A DNA stretch of 64,000 nt from the NCBI GenBank assembly GCA_937884635.1, contig CALGBW010000003.1:1-64000 (forward strand). Reading direction: 5' to 3'. Source of the stretch: an uncultured Chlamydiaceae bacterium (lineage in GTDB: Bacteria > Chlamydiota > Chlamydiia > Chlamydiales > Chlamydiaceae). The position numbers were made by a program, and so were the translations under genes. Shown piece by piece: positions 18,317 through 28,525 of the stretch. Numbering within the stretch: the first letter of the stretch is position 1; each line of letters begins with the position of its first letter. The notes below the pieces were generated by a model that searched no databases, was not told the DNA's origin, and worked only from the letters and a program-made list of their open reading frames with translations.

Positions 18317-20344
18317 CTAAAATGCGGCTAAAGCCTTAACAGCTTGAAGAATCGTATCTTTCTGAGGGAGAACTTCATTTTCTAAGATCTTGGAGTAGGG
18401 AACAGGAGCTCCCAAAGCTCCAATTCTTCGTACAGGAGCATCTAAATACTGATAGGCCTTCTCTACAATAGAAGCTGCTAGCTCCCCTCCGAATCCACAA
18501 AAAGCAGAGGCCTCATGAACGATGAGTAGCTTCCCTGTTTTCTTAACTGATTCTATGACAGTCTCCTCATCACAGGGGACGATTGTCCTGAGGTCAATCA
18601 CCTCTACAGAAATCCCACTCTTAGCTAGTTCCTTAGCTACCTCTACACTCATCACTAATGTCATACCCCAAGAGACTAGGGTGATGTCTTCACCAGGAAG
18701 AACAACAGATGCCTTTCCAAAAGGCAAGAGGTAGTCCGCAGAATACACAGGACAGGCGCTATAGATCCGTCTTTGATACAACGCTTTATGTTCTAGAAAA
18801 ACCACAGGATTTGGATCTCGAATTGCTGTTTTCAATAAAGCTTTTGCATCTGCAGCATTCGATGGATACACAACCTTAAGCCCAGGGCAGTGAGCGAGAA
18901 AGGCCTCTATGCTCTGCGAGTGATAGGGTCCTCCTTGTATATACCCTCCACAAGGAGTGCGGATTACCACAGGAACTTCCCATTCCCCTGCGGATCGGTA
19001 GTAGATGCTCGAAGCTTCCGAGAATAATTGGTTAATCCCTGGCCAAATATAATCCGCAAATTGAATCTCCGCTACAGGCTTATGCCTTCCTCCCATTGCC
19101 ATACCAATCGCTGTTCCGATGATGGTTGCCTCAGCTAATGGGGTGTTAAAACAACGAGACGAACCGAATGTTTTCGTCAGATTTCTCGTGATGCCAAAGA
19201 CACCGCCCTTATCCCCTGCGACATCCTCTCCAAATACAACAACGGAATCGTCCCTTTCCATTTCCTCGAGTAGTGCTTCTGCAATAGCATCCCGCATAAC
19301 CTTAGGTTCTGGATTATCAGGAAAAACGGAGTCTGCTGAAGTGAGGAAAATCCCCTTACAAGGAGCAAAGACCTCATGTGCTGTTTCCCCCTTACTAGGA
19401 AAAGGCTGTTTCTCAGCCCAGGCACAGGCCTGAGCCACCTCTTCCCTAGCTCTAGCCTTAATCTCCTCTAGCTGCTCTTGTGTCCCACCACAAGAGAGGA
19501 AATCCCGAGCTAATTGCACTAAAGGATCCGAAGAATAACAAGCAGAGAGCTCTTGAGTAGAGCGGTATTTCTCATGAGAATCCGAGTTACTATGTGATTC
19601 TAACCGTACAACATCGACAATTACTAAAGAGGGTCTGCGTTCTTCTCTTGCTAGAGAAACCGCCTCTTGGAATACAGCCTGCAAAGCCTCGTAATTCCCT
19701 CCGTCTGCCCGGAAAACAGATAACCCACGATAGCTCCTGCCGAGTTCTTCTAAATCTGCTGAACATTGGTCTACAAACGGAACGGAAATAGCCCATTGGT
19801 TATTTTGAATGACTGTAACCAAGGGCAGCTGATGCAAAGCAACATAATTAAGCATTTCATGAAACTCACCCTGGGAGGTAGAACCATCTCCTCCGGAGAC
19901 ATACACCACCTCATCAGACCCTTGGTGTTTCACGCTCCAAGCCATCCCTGCTGCTTGCAGAAACTGGGAACCAACAACACTAGATTGGCAACAAATACGC
20001 AATTGTTTGTGAGAATAATGGTAGGGCATCATCCTACCAGAAGAGTGATTAGGAGAATTTCTAGCTAAGAAAGAAGCAAAAATCTCAGACAGATCACAGC
20101 CAGCTCCAAAGGGAAAGCCTTGATCTCGGTAATAAGGGAAGGACCAATCCTTCCCTGGAATCAAACTTTTTGCTGCCAGGATACCAGCAAGTTCATGACC
20201 TGCACAAGATAACTGAAATGTGCCACCAGACTCACTCTGTCTGGATAACAACAACATCTTCTGTTCTGCCAGCCGCAGTGTCCAGGCCAATTGCAAAGTC
20301 TCTTCTATTGTCGTACTTGCTACTTGACACTCAGCTTCGATCAT
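18317..20344 (-). CDS. 2-oxoacid dehydrogenase E1 component, alpha-beta fusion
   Basis: A thiamine-diphosphate-dependent E1 of the 2-oxoacid (branched-chain or pyruvate) dehydrogenase type in one 675-residue chain. The alpha half (residues 1 to about 330) holds the ThDP motif GGDGSTSQGEFHE, ending about 30 residues later in QNNQWAI. The beta half (about 345-675) starts VMRDAIAEALLEEMERDD and includes the VVFGEDVAGDKGGVFG and NTPLAEATIIGTAIGMA segments. It decarboxylates a 2-oxoacid and transfers the acyl group to lipoyl-E2. Fusion of alpha and beta is known for chlamydial CT340. It converges with comEC and lies upstream-adjacent to dnaJ. Confidence 0.92.
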   Translation of the reverse strand: MIEAECQVASTTIEETLQLAWTLRLAEQKMLLLSRQSESGGTFQLSCAGHELAGILAAKSLIPGKDWSFPYYRDQGFPFGAGCDLSEIFASFLARNSPNHSSGRMMPYHYSHKQLRICCQSSVVGSQFLQAAGMAWSVKHQGSDEVVYVSGGDGSTSQGEFHEMLNYVALHQLPLVTVIQNNQWAISVPFVDQCSADLEELGRSYRGLSVFRADGGNYEALQAVFQEAVSLAREERRPSLVIVDVVRLESHSNSDSHEKYRSTQELSACYSSDPLVQLARDFLSCGGTQEQLEEIKARAREEVAQACAWAEKQPFPSKGETAHEVFAPCKGIFLTSADSVFPDNPEPKVMRDAIAEALLEEMERDDSVVVFGEDVAGDKGGVFGITRNLTKTFGSSRCFNTPLAEATIIGTAIGMAMGGRHKPVAEIQFADYIWPGINQLFSEASSIYYRSAGEWEVPVVIRTPCGGYIQGGPYHSQSIEAFLAHCPGLKVVYPSNAADAKALLKTAIRDPNPVVFLEHKALYQRRIYSACPVYSADYLLPFGKASVVLPGEDITLVSWGMTLVMSVEVAKELAKSGISVEVIDLRTIVPCDEETVIESVKKTGKLLIVHEASAFCGFGGELAASIVEKAYQYLDAPVRRIGALGAPVPYSKILENEVLPQKDTILQAVKALAAF

Positions 20345-20373
20345 ACGCCGTCTCCTAACAGATAGGCTAGCGT

Positions 20374-21552
20374 TTATACAGCAAAGTCAGAAAAAAATCC
20401 TTTAATCTTATCTAAAAAGCCTCTTTTTTTCGGGAAATTCTCCGCTTTCTCTGTAGCAGCGAATTTACGTAGAAGCTCTTTTTGTTCCTCAGAAAGGCGT
20501 TGCGGAGTCTCAACGGAAACCTTCACTAACAGATCCCCCTTGCCTCTACCATGAACGTTAGGGAATCCGTGTCCCTTAACCTTCAGTATCGTTCCGCTCT
20601 GCACCCCTTCTGGTACATTGAGCCGACAAGATCCTTCCTTAAGAAGTGTGGGGATCTCCTTCTTAATACCCAAAGCTGCATCGACAAAACCTATAGGCAA
20701 TTCTAAGAGAAGATCATCACCGCGTCTTTCAAATACAGGATGAGGCTCTACTTCAACAAAGACATAAAGGTCACCGGCAGGAGCACCGTTTAATCCAGCA
20801 TCCCCAAAACCTTCCATCTTCAAGCGCATCCCTGAATCAACACCAGCAGGAATATGTACACGCACCTTGCGTTTATCTTTGATTCGTCCCTGACCACGAC
20901 ATGCAGAACAAGGATCCGTGATTACACGTCCTTCTCCATTACACTCTGGGCAAGTAGAGGCCATAGAAAAGAAACCTCGGCTCTGTACAACCTGCCCTGA
21001 TCCCTTGCAGCGATCGCACGTCTTGATTCCTTGCTTACTTGCTGCTCCTAATCCCGAGCAAGTCTCACAAGTCTTATATCCAGAGATGAGAAGTTCCTTC
21101 TCTACCCCAAGAGCTGCTTCTTCAAAAGTCAATACAATCTGTACTTTCTTGCTAGCACCTTGACGAGCACCAGAAGGCTCCCCTCGCATGCCAAACGCAT
21201 CACCAAGGTTCCCAAATAATCCTTCGAAAAAGCCTCCACCAGCTCCACCAAAGTCACCACCAAACGCCCCCATGAAAGTACGCAGAGCGTCCTCCATGTT
21301 GCCCATGCCAGCACCACCAAAGCCTCCAGCACCAGCAAAAGGACCATCCTTACCATAACGGTCATAGGATTCTCGCTTCTGAGGATCACTTAAAACCTCA
21401 TAAGCCTCCGAAACCTCTTTAAAACGCTTCTCAGCCTCGGCATCCCCAGGATTTTTATCAGGATGGAATTTTACAGCTAACTTACGGTACGCCTTTTTAA
21501 TCTCTTCTTGGGATGCACTTTTAGCAACCCCCAAAACAGCATAGTAATCCAT
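20374..21552 (-). CDS. dnaJ: Chaperone protein DnaJ (Hsp40)
   Basis: A type I J-protein of 392 residues, co-chaperone that stimulates DnaK ATPase. The J domain (residues 1-70) carries the HPD motif in [15 protein letters not shown] Gly/Phe-rich linker follows (about 75-120), then four zinc-binding CxxCxGxG repeats: [24 protein letters not shown] and CSACRGQG. The C-terminal substrate domain and a charged tail complete it. It lies 25 bases after rpsU on the same strand, as in CT342-CT341, so the two are likely co-transcribed. No CIRCE element was seen upstream. Confidence 0.97.
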   Translation of the reverse strand: MDYYAVLGVAKSASQEEIKKAYRKLAVKFHPDKNPGDAEAEKRFKEVSEAYEVLSDPQKRESYDRYGKDGPFAGAGGFGGAGMGNMEDALRTFMGAFGGDFGGAGGGFFEGLFGNLGDAFGMRGEPSGARQGASKKVQIVLTFEEAALGVEKELLISGYKTCETCSGLGAASKQGIKTCDRCKGSGQVVQSRGFFSMASTCPECNGEGRVITDPCSACRGQGRIKDKRKVRVHIPAGVDSGMRLKMEGFGDAGLNGAPAGDLYVFVEVEPHPVFERRGDDLLLELPIGFVDAALGIKKEIPTLLKEGSCRLNVPEGVQSGTILKVKGHGFPNVHGRGKGDLLVKVSVETPQRLSEEQKELLRKFAATEKAENFPKKRGFLDKIKGFFSDFAV

Positions 21553-21577
21553 AGAACAAGATCCTATTAGCTACAAC

Positions 21578-21754
21578 TTAACGACCACGATACTTAGCAG
21601 CGGCTTTAGATTTAGCGCGTTTTTTTACGGAAGGCTTATCATAAAATCTATGAGATTTTGCAGCCTTTAAAATCCCTTCTTTGTCAATTTTCTTTTTCAA
21701 AATCCTTAAAGCTCGGTCTACAGGCTCACCGACTCTAACTTTAACACTAGGCAT
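21578..21754 (-). CDS. rpsU: 30S ribosomal protein S21
   Basis: A 58-residue basic protein ([20 protein letters not shown] at the N-terminus, [15 protein letters not shown] at the end), typical of S21, a small-subunit protein near the anti-Shine-Dalgarno end of 16S rRNA. The start ATG at 21754 is preceded by an AGTAAGG-type Shine-Dalgarno. It is first in an apparent rpsU-dnaJ operon, matching CT342. Confidence 0.96.
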   Translation of the reverse strand: MPSVKVRVGEPVDRALRILKKKIDKEGILKAAKSHRFYDKPSVKKRAKSKAAAKYRGR

Positions 21755-21804
21755 TCGTTACCTTACTTCTCACGATTTAGTTTACTATTCATCTTATAAC
21801 CGGC

Positions 21805-21828
21805 AGAGGGTAGAGAACCCTCTTTTTG
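21805..21828 (+). terminator. Hairpin followed by T-run on the plus strand
   Basis: Stem agagggt / accctct (21805-21823), then five T on the plus strand. Both neighbouring genes are on the minus strand, so it would stop antisense transcription, or it may instead be a processed structure in the leader of rpsU. Its role is unclear. Confidence 0.4.
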
Positions 21829-21999
21829 GCCAAAAGAGTGCGGTTTAACAACCGAAAAACAACTGATTCTATCTAAATCACAGATCATGAGTCAACGTGT
21901 TTTTATCTCAGAAAACTTTCTATAAAGAAGTGGTATACCGAGAGAAACGAACACCCCACCACTCCCCTAGCCAAGAACTGACAAGAGGGAAGCAGTGTG

Positions 22000-23238
22000 T
22001 TAGGATTGGGCTTCTTTAACACTGACTACGTAATAGGCGGGGAAAGCAAAGTGATTATTAGGACGTGGAAGACATTCCACCGTTACTTTCTTTCCAACCC
22101 AAGCCTCAAGATCGACTGTTGTAGCATAAACAAAAGCGAGCACATCTTCTCCATTCCTTAGAAGATAATCGCCTGGTTTATTTTTCACGATGTGGGGATA
22201 GAGTTCGAGCTCCCCGACAAGAATCTGTTTTTTCTTCTGCTCATCCTTATAAAAGGCTTCTTGAGTCAATGAGACTCCTGGGTGTTCCTGTGCATGAACA
22301 TCCGCCCAAATTTTGTACAAGGAATACTCAAAGCTTTCCCTTCCTTGAATAACAGGCGAAGATTTAACAGATATCTGTTTACGGATATGATGAGAAAGAA
22401 GAGATCCAGAAACTTTTTTCTCCTTAGCAGGAACGGATGGTTTTTGTTCTTTATCTGGAACAAGGGAAACTGGTTGTTCTTCTTTTGCTTCCGCAGGTTT
22501 TTTTTCTAGAGACTTCGCTAAATATGCGTCTTGAATCTCACTCAATGCTTTTTGAATCAGTGGTTGTAATTCTAGAATACCACTAAACTCTTCCGTTTGG
22601 ACCAGGTTGATCTTTTTATAGATAGCATCTAAATCAATTTGGCTTATATCTTTTTGTAGTTCCTTACGAGCAAACGCAACAGCAGAATCTAGCAGATCCA
22701 TTGCAATTCTCTTCTGCCCTTTTTGCTGTTCATACAGACTGATTGCGCCCTTATTTAAAACAAAATTCTTTGCTACGTAAAAGACACACTGCTTAGGTAG
22801 AGCAATCTCTATCCACTTACCAGAAGCTGGAGATTCTATGACATCAACACGAGACCCTCGAGCCAAACGGGCTAAAACAGGAGCTGAGGTAGAAGGCTCC
22901 AAGCGCACATTGACCTGTTCACCTTCTATGACATTATCTAAAACAAAGGAACGAAAGACATATCCTTTGATTCCTTCGGGAGCAGATACGACATAATAGT
23001 CACGACTCTCACCAACAACAGCAACTAAGTCGCCTTTCGAGAGTTCTCTAATAATTGAGCCATCTGTATGAGGAGCGAGACGTAGACGAACCCTATTTCC
23101 TTTGATTTCTCCAGTGAACGGTGTGAATAAAGCTCCCTCGTTTACCACAGCTGCGCCTTCGTGGGCACTCACATAAGTGATCCCCATTCCACCTAAAAAT
23201 ACAGTGCAAAAAAGCGTTGCTATTGGCAACTTTCGCAT
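22000..23238 (-). CDS. ctad1: Secreted SH3b-domain protein, Ctad1-like adhesin/invasin
   Basis: A 412-residue protein with a signal peptide (MRKLPIATLFCTVFLGGMG). Two bacterial SH3 domains follow: about residues 45-105 (RVRLRLAPHTDGSIIRELSK) and about 107-165 (NVRLEPSTSAPVLARLARGS). A Lys/Glu/Pro-rich middle (about 240-275) and a C-terminal globular region complete it. The layout and synteny (followed by CT016- and CT015-like genes) match C. trachomatis CT017, reported as Ctad1, an integrin beta-1-binding surface protein. Binding activity here is inferred. It is preceded by a good Shine-Dalgarno (GGGAGTG). Confidence 0.8.
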   Translation of the reverse strand: MRKLPIATLFCTVFLGGMGITYVSAHEGAAVVNEGALFTPFTGEIKGNRVRLRLAPHTDGSIIRELSKGDLVAVVGESRDYYVVSAPEGIKGYVFRSFVLDNVIEGEQVNVRLEPSTSAPVLARLARGSRVDVIESPASGKWIEIALPKQCVFYVAKNFVLNKGAISLYEQQKGQKRIAMDLLDSAVAFARKELQKDISQIDLDAIYKKINLVQTEEFSGILELQPLIQKALSEIQDAYLAKSLEKKPAEAKEEQPVSLVPDKEQKPSVPAKEKKVSGSLLSHHIRKQISVKSSPVIQGRESFEYSLYKIWADVHAQEHPGVSLTQEAFYKDEQKKKQILVGELELYPHIVKNKPGDYLLRNGEDVLAFVYATTVDLEAWVGKKVTVECLPRPNNHFAFPAYYVVSVKEAQS

Positions 23239-23453
23239 GCTCTCACTCCCAGAATATGTTAACGCAAGAAATCACGGGTCCTCAACCTAAGATTAAGGCC
23301 TTTGCTATATATCCGCAAGAAAGAACAAAGACAAGGTGAAAAACTAACTACAATTTTGCGAACAAGAAAAGTCACTATAATCATAATCCTATGCATGACG
23401 ATCATCGAAAATTCATGACTCGTCTGTTAGGAACTCATCTACAATAACAATGA

Positions 23454-24212
23454 CTACGTATAGAGCACGGCCTCTATATGTTCACAATTAGGCTGTCCAC
23501 AGGTACATCCAATAGGATCTCCTAGATAGACACTAAACTGTTCTTGAGGGTCTAAAGGATTTGTCACAGTATACAACTGGTCTCCACTTTGAATAACATC
23601 CCATTCACGAAACTTCAAATCCTCTTCTTCTACTTCCTCTTCATCTTCATCTGCAATTGTACGCGCCACTTGGCAGTGCATGCAATTACAATGAGGCTCT
23701 GGTTTCGGAAGCAACACAGGCACACTCTCAGCTAAAGAACGAATCATAGCCGCCATTTTTTCCAAGATCTCTGCAGGAGCATCCGGTTGATCCTTTTGTT
23801 CCGGGGTATGCTGCAACACAATATCAACAGGAATAGCTCCAGAAAATAAAGAGGAGAACAACTGTTTTGGAGAAGAAATCTGCACATCACATCCCTTAGA
23901 GAATTGCTGTAAGACCCCTATTAACGATCCCAACTTCTCCTCTTGAAAAGCATCTTCCTTACCTTGCTGTGTCGATTCTAAATACAAAAGATGCTCATGA
24001 AAAGCCATGTCTATCACAGCCTGATCTAGGTTCGGAATAGAGACAACTTCGCCATCTACCAAATGCAACTTCAAAGTAGCTAAACCCTTCGCATCTCCTT
24101 CTTGGGACTCAATAAACGCTATCTGACTCCAACGTGCAGAAATATAAGGGGGTATGCAAATCAACTGCTTATTAATTTTTACTTTCATCCAGTATGCGAA
24201 AACCCCATGCAA
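23454..24212 (-). CDS. Conserved chlamydial hypothetical protein (CT016-like)
   Basis: A 252-residue acidic soluble protein. It has Cys/His clusters CNCMHCQVAR (near residue 175) and a terminal CTCGQPNCEHIEAVLYT, a pattern that could bind zinc and recalls SWIM-type Cys-x-Cys...Cys-x-His. Between them is a very acidic run (DEDEEEVEEEDL). Synteny with the Ctad1-like and PhoH-like genes matches CT016. Function unknown; the zinc-binding idea rests on residue spacing only. In-frame starts at 24212 and 24188 (MKVKINKQ) are both possible, and the second looks more natural. Confidence 0.75.
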   Translation of the reverse strand: MHGVFAYWMKVKINKQLICIPPYISARWSQIAFIESQEGDAKGLATLKLHLVDGEVVSIPNLDQAVIDMAFHEHLLYLESTQQGKEDAFQEEKLGSLIGVLQQFSKGCDVQISSPKQLFSSLFSGAIPVDIVLQHTPEQKDQPDAPAEILEKMAAMIRSLAESVPVLLPKPEPHCNCMHCQVARTIADEDEEEVEEEDLKFREWDVIQSGDQLYTVTNPLDPQEQFSVYLGDPIGCTCGQPNCEHIEAVLYT

Positions 24213-24371
24213 CCATGGGTGGGTTACTCCTGAGCTCCCCTAACTCGCCCTCCTTTCACGTTGCTTTTACAAAAAATTTTAAAAACAAACTGCGCCCCGA
24301 AGATCGCTTAGCCTCTTATAACAAAAAACTTACAGAAAATCAAGCTGCCGACCTGACAAGGGTAAAAGCAT

Positions 24372-25667
24372 TTACAAAATTGCAGCTGCAGCTGCAGCAA
24401 GTTCTGAACGCTCCGTTCTCGTCATGAACATATGACCATAAATAGGTAAGTGGTGGAATTTCCCAACTAAATACGTGAGGCCATTGGAGTTTTCATCAAA
24501 GTATAAACTATCTATTTGAGTGGGATCTCCAGTCAAAACGATTTTTGTTCCCTTACCAGCTCGAGAAATAATTGTTTTCACTTCATGGGGAGTCAAATTT
24601 TGCGCCTCATCTATAATCATAAACACACGCGGCAAGGAGCGTCCCCTTATATAAGTCAGCGCTTCCATTTCTAATTTTTTTGTTTCAATTAGGGCAGTCA
24701 GTGATGCTGTAAAATCCTTGCCCATATTGTTCGCATTAAATAAAAACTCCAAATTATCATGGATTGGCTGCATCCAATGAAGCAGTTTTTCTTCCTTCAC
24801 ACCAGGTAAAAACCCAATATCTTTTCCCATTGGGACAATAGGCCTACTGACAAGAACGCGATTATAGACCCCCTTATCAAAAACTTGATACATGGCAGCT
24901 GCAAAAGCAAGGATGGTTTTTCCCGATCCTGCTTGTCCCATTAAAGTGACAAGCTTCACATCATCTCTAAGTAAAAGATCTAAAGCACATTTTTGTTCAG
25001 AATTTAACGGAGCAATCCCCCAAATCTTATCGATCCCTCTTAATGAGATAATCCGCCCCGACTGCAAATCATAACGCCCCAAGGCGAAATGACTCTTGTC
25101 ACCAGAAAGGAAAAAATATTCATTGGGTGATGGTTTGACTTCTGGGGGTAATTCAATAGAACCATCTCGGTAAAAGTATTCTATAACCGAGTTGGAAACC
25201 TGAAGTTTTCGATATCCTCGGTATAATGTGCGATAGGAAAACTTCTTGTTTTCATAGTCTTTGGCTTTAATCCCTAAAGACTCTGCATACGCTCTTCTTC
25301 CTAGACTTTTCGTAACAAACACAATAGGTTCTCGACGTGCAATTGCCTTTAAAGACTCAAACAAAGCTGAGCAGCGCCCTGATTCATCACGAAGAAGCTT
25401 ACTATCCAAGCGAGCTTCAATATATAGTGTACACTCATTTTTAAGAGGGATTCCTTCTAAAAGGCTTCCTTCTGTTTCTGCCAGAACAATCCGAATGTTA
25501 CTGATAGCCCTAGCAGCATTCTTGCCTGATTCATCTCGAAACTTAGCGTGTCTTTCTAATTCCTCTATGACAATAAAAGGAATGATAATCCGCGTTTGAT
25601 GAAAAGAAGATAAAGCTTCAGGATCATAGATCAATACACTTGTATCTATTACTACAGCTGCATTCAT
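24372..25667 (-). CDS. phoH: PhoH-family ATPase with N-terminal PIN domain
   Basis: A 431-residue protein. The N-terminal PIN nuclease-like domain (about residues 1-130) starts AAVVIDTSVLIYDPEALSS, with the conserved first Asp. The C-terminal PhoH ATPase/helicase domain has Walker A LMGQAGSGKTILAFA (about residue 245) and Walker B VFMIIDEAQNLTPHEVK. PIN-PhoH proteins are linked to RNA metabolism (RNA helicase/RNase activity in PhoH2 types). Order beside CT016- and cydB-like genes matches CT015. The gene is complete. Confidence 0.9.
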   Translation of the reverse strand: MNAAVVIDTSVLIYDPEALSSFHQTRIIIPFIVIEELERHAKFRDESGKNAARAISNIRIVLAETEGSLLEGIPLKNECTLYIEARLDSKLLRDESGRCSALFESLKAIARREPIVFVTKSLGRRAYAESLGIKAKDYENKKFSYRTLYRGYRKLQVSNSVIEYFYRDGSIELPPEVKPSPNEYFFLSGDKSHFALGRYDLQSGRIISLRGIDKIWGIAPLNSEQKCALDLLLRDDVKLVTLMGQAGSGKTILAFAAAMYQVFDKGVYNRVLVSRPIVPMGKDIGFLPGVKEEKLLHWMQPIHDNLEFLFNANNMGKDFTASLTALIETKKLEMEALTYIRGRSLPRVFMIIDEAQNLTPHEVKTIISRAGKGTKIVLTGDPTQIDSLYFDENSNGLTYLVGKFHHLPIYGHMFMTRTERSELAAAAAAIL

Positions 25668-25718
25668 AGTCTATATGGCACCACTACATGACTGATTTTG
25701 TCTTTTTCTTCGCCCCTC

Positions 25719-26780
25719 TCAGTATATGGAAGGGAAATCTGTTTTCCCTCTAAACACACGATACAAATATACAAAGTAGACAAGAATAAACGGTAGGCCA
25801 ATAGCCACAATAGACAAAAGACATAGTAATGTTTTTTCTCCAGATGCCGCATTCAGAATTGTATAGCTATACTGTGGGTCTATTGAGGAAGATAAAATAT
25901 CTGGGAATACCAGCGTAATCAAAGAAAGCAGCTGGATCAATAGGATCGAAGAAGAACAAAGAAAGGCACGACCGTAATGTTTTTTCCCTACACAACCTTT
26001 CATAATAAAGCAACAGATTAACGTAGCTAGAAGACAGATAACAAGTAAGGGGTAAGTTGGCGCTCCTTTAAACTGACCTATAGAAAAACTTTGTCCATAA
26101 ACCTGAGGAATCGAAAAAGCTGTAACACACACAACTCCTGCGTAGGTAACAAGAAACATAGAAAGCACAGCAGGAAACCTTGAAATCACTCGTTCCAATA
26201 ACCCTTCCGTTACCTTCATTAAAACAAAACAACACGCATGAAGAGCAAAAGTTGCTACAGCCAGTCCCCCACATAAAACAGGATACAAACGGAAAAATAA
26301 CTTCCATGCTGATGACGGCGCCGTCATTTCAGGGGAAATAGGAAGTCCAAGGACAAGATTCCCGGCTAAAACACCAAGAAAAAAACTAATGCTTACACCA
26401 GAAAAAGAAAAGACACAGTCCCAAACCTTTTTCCAACGTCGACTCTCAATCTTACTACGAAATTCAAGAGAACATCCTCGGAACATGTACAACATGACAA
26501 GAGTCCATATGGGAAGATAGAAAACAGAAAGAAGCATAGCATACGCTGAAGGAAATCCGGCAAACAATCCTCCAAACATGATAATTAACCACACTTCATT
26601 TCCATCCCAAACTGGTCCTATGGAATTCAATAATTGTCGTCTTTCACTATCTTCTTTAGAGAAAAAATAAATAGCACTTAATCCTAAATCAAACCCATCA
26701 CCCAATGCATAAGCAAACGTGGCAATAGCTAAAACGCCATACCACAGTACAGGCAGCAAAGTAGCGAACAATCCTTCCAT
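25719..26780 (-). CDS. cydB: Cytochrome bd ubiquinol oxidase subunit II
   Basis: A 353-residue membrane protein with eight to nine hydrophobic segments. The N-terminal CydB signature is present: LWYGVLAIATFAYALGDGFD followed by LGLSAIYFF, and then SIGPVWDGNEVWLIIMFG. It partners CydA to form the bd-type quinol oxidase of the inner membrane, which reduces O2 to water. It follows cydA by 10 bases and is thus in one operon (CT013-CT014). Confidence 0.95.
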   Translation of the reverse strand: MEGLFATLLPVLWYGVLAIATFAYALGDGFDLGLSAIYFFSKEDSERRQLLNSIGPVWDGNEVWLIIMFGGLFAGFPSAYAMLLSVFYLPIWTLVMLYMFRGCSLEFRSKIESRRWKKVWDCVFSFSGVSISFFLGVLAGNLVLGLPISPEMTAPSSAWKLFFRLYPVLCGGLAVATFALHACCFVLMKVTEGLLERVISRFPAVLSMFLVTYAGVVCVTAFSIPQVYGQSFSIGQFKGAPTYPLLVICLLATLICCFIMKGCVGKKHYGRAFLCSSSILLIQLLSLITLVFPDILSSSIDPQYSYTILNAASGEKTLLCLLSIVAIGLPFILVYFVYLYRVFRGKTDFPSIY

Positions 26781-26790
26781 CTCAAACCTT

Positions 26791-28128
26791 TTATCCTTCC
26801 GACTCTAAAATTATGTCCTCTGGCCCCTGTTGCACCTTTTTCACCAAGAGAAAGACAAATAAAGACAGTACACAGATAAACACGACAGAAAACATAATAA
26901 TAGTCTGCAAAATTTGATCCCCATGCACAATAGGTGATGTCGCATCTTTTGTCTTTAACAGACCATAAACAACCCAAGGTTGTCTTCCCATCTCCGTTGC
27001 ACACCATCCAATTTCATTACATAGAATGGGGAGAAAAACAGAAAAAGACATTCCATATAAAACCAAGGGATGAAGAGCCAAACGCATACCCCTATAAGCT
27101 AACCATGCAATACCACCGCATACAACCATAGCTCCCCATAACATAATCATAAGATGATACAACTGAAAAACAACAGCCACTTTAGGCCACTCGTCTTTAG
27201 GAATATCATGTAATCCTTTAATAGGAGTTTTAAAATTATTATGAACAAGAAAAGATAATCCTCCAGGGATAGGCAATCCGATAACACGTTGCTTTTGCAT
27301 GTCTACATAGCCAAACGCATAAATAGGCGTATATTCTTTTGTTTCAAATACCCCTTCAAAAGCTGCAAGCTTAGCCGGCTGATGCTTAGCAATTCCCTTA
27401 GCAGAAGCATGCCCGGATAAAAGCTGTAATCCTAAAACCAATAAGGCTGCATACGAGCTAAGCTTCATCCCTTCTTTGGCAAATTCCAAATGGCGTTTCT
27501 TACGCAAATAGTAAGCACTCACGCTCACCATGAGAAAAATCCCCCCCAACCATGCACCTAAAACAACATGGGTAAAACGTTGCATGCTAGAAGGAGAAAA
27601 TACCACTTCCCAAAAAGAAGTCATGGTTGGAATGAGTTTCCCATTACGCATGATCAGGTCATAACCAGAGGGCGTTTTCATCCAAGAGTTAGCGCAGACG
27701 ATCCAAAAAGCACTCATATGAGCACCCAGCGCAACCATGCAAGAAGAGAAGAAATGCATCAACTGCGATACCTTATGTCGTCCGAATAGCAATACCCCTA
27801 AGAAACCTGATTCTAAGAAAAAGGCAAATACCCCCTCACTTCCTAGTAAAGAACCAAATACGTCCCCAGTGTATTCTGAAAATCGAGCCCAGTTAGACCC
27901 AAAGGAAAATATTTGCATGATCCCAGTAACAACACCAACAACAAATGTTAGGGCAAAGACTTTGATCCAAAACCATGTTAGTTGCTCATAGATACGTTTC
28001 TTAGTTACTAAAAGCAACCCTTCCATCAGGACAATCATCATCCCTAAACCAATACTTAACGGCACAAACAAGTAATGAAATGCAATAAACATAGCAAATT
28101 GCACTCTCGCTAAAACTTCTGCGCTCAT
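26791..28128 (-). CDS. cydA: Cytochrome bd ubiquinol oxidase subunit I
   Basis: Heme-bearing subunit of cytochrome bd oxidase. The start is taken at ATG 28128 (MSAEVLARVQFAMFIAFHYL), five bases after GGAGAG; a frame from 28191 adds 21 charged residues not expected for CydA. The N-terminal helix carries the conserved His ligand in FHYLFVPLSIGLG. Also present are the GSNWARFSEYTGDVFGSLLG and EGVFAFFLESGFLG segments, and the NEIGWCATEMGRQPWVVYG loop. At 445 residues it has the length of short Q-loop forms. Confidence 0.95.
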   Translation of the reverse strand: MSAEVLARVQFAMFIAFHYLFVPLSIGLGMMIVLMEGLLLVTKKRIYEQLTWFWIKVFALTFVVGVVTGIMQIFSFGSNWARFSEYTGDVFGSLLGSEGVFAFFLESGFLGVLLFGRHKVSQLMHFFSSCMVALGAHMSAFWIVCANSWMKTPSGYDLIMRNGKLIPTMTSFWEVVFSPSSMQRFTHVVLGAWLGGIFLMVSVSAYYLRKKRHLEFAKEGMKLSSYAALLVLGLQLLSGHASAKGIAKHQPAKLAAFEGVFETKEYTPIYAFGYVDMQKQRVIGLPIPGGLSFLVHNNFKTPIKGLHDIPKDEWPKVAVVFQLYHLMIMLWGAMVVCGGIAWLAYRGMRLALHPLVLYGMSFSVFLPILCNEIGWCATEMGRQPWVVYGLLKTKDATSPIVHGDQILQTIIMFSVVFICVLSLFVFLLVKKVQQGPEDIILESEG

Positions 28129-28191
28129 AACTCTCCTGTCTCTATGATATAATTCGGCTTGGGATTCATCTTTTCGTACATCTTGCAGCAT

Positions 28192-28525
28192 TCATATAAT
28201 TTTTTGCAGCGTCCATGTCTACAATAGGTTACGCTCTTTTCACTTGCATAAGGCCTTTCTTCTCTTACCCATTCGAAATTAATTAGAAATATATCTAAAA
28301 CCCCTTACAGCCTAGTTTAAGCAAAGAGTTTCTTGACTTTTTATTCTCTTATATGAAAAAATGGCTTCCATCCATTGTGACAGCAAGAAGAAATACTTTC
28401 CTCCCCATTGAGGGAAAGAAAGTATCTTGCGTTTTTGATTTTTTGAAAGAGAACCCTACAGCGATCTTGAAACTCCATTGCACGCATTCAAAGTCGCCAT
28501 AAAGAAAGAGTTACTTCGTATTTGT
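28192..28525. other. Spacer with a hairpin 3' of the poly-G gene
   Basis: About 330 bases upstream of cydA. A hairpin at 28393-28428 (atactttc...gaaagtat arms with an inner ctccc/ggga pair), followed on the minus strand by a short U-rich stretch, may end the transcript of the repeat-protein gene. The cydAB promoter must also lie here. Confidence 0.4.

Noticed and set aside
18522..19796. Several open frames antisense to the E1 fusion gene
   Set aside because: All are shadows of the strongly conserved E1 coding sequence.
24194..24427. A 77-codon plus-strand frame between the CT016-like and PhoH genes
   Set aside because: It overlaps the start of one gene and the 3' end of PhoH, both well supported on the minus strand.
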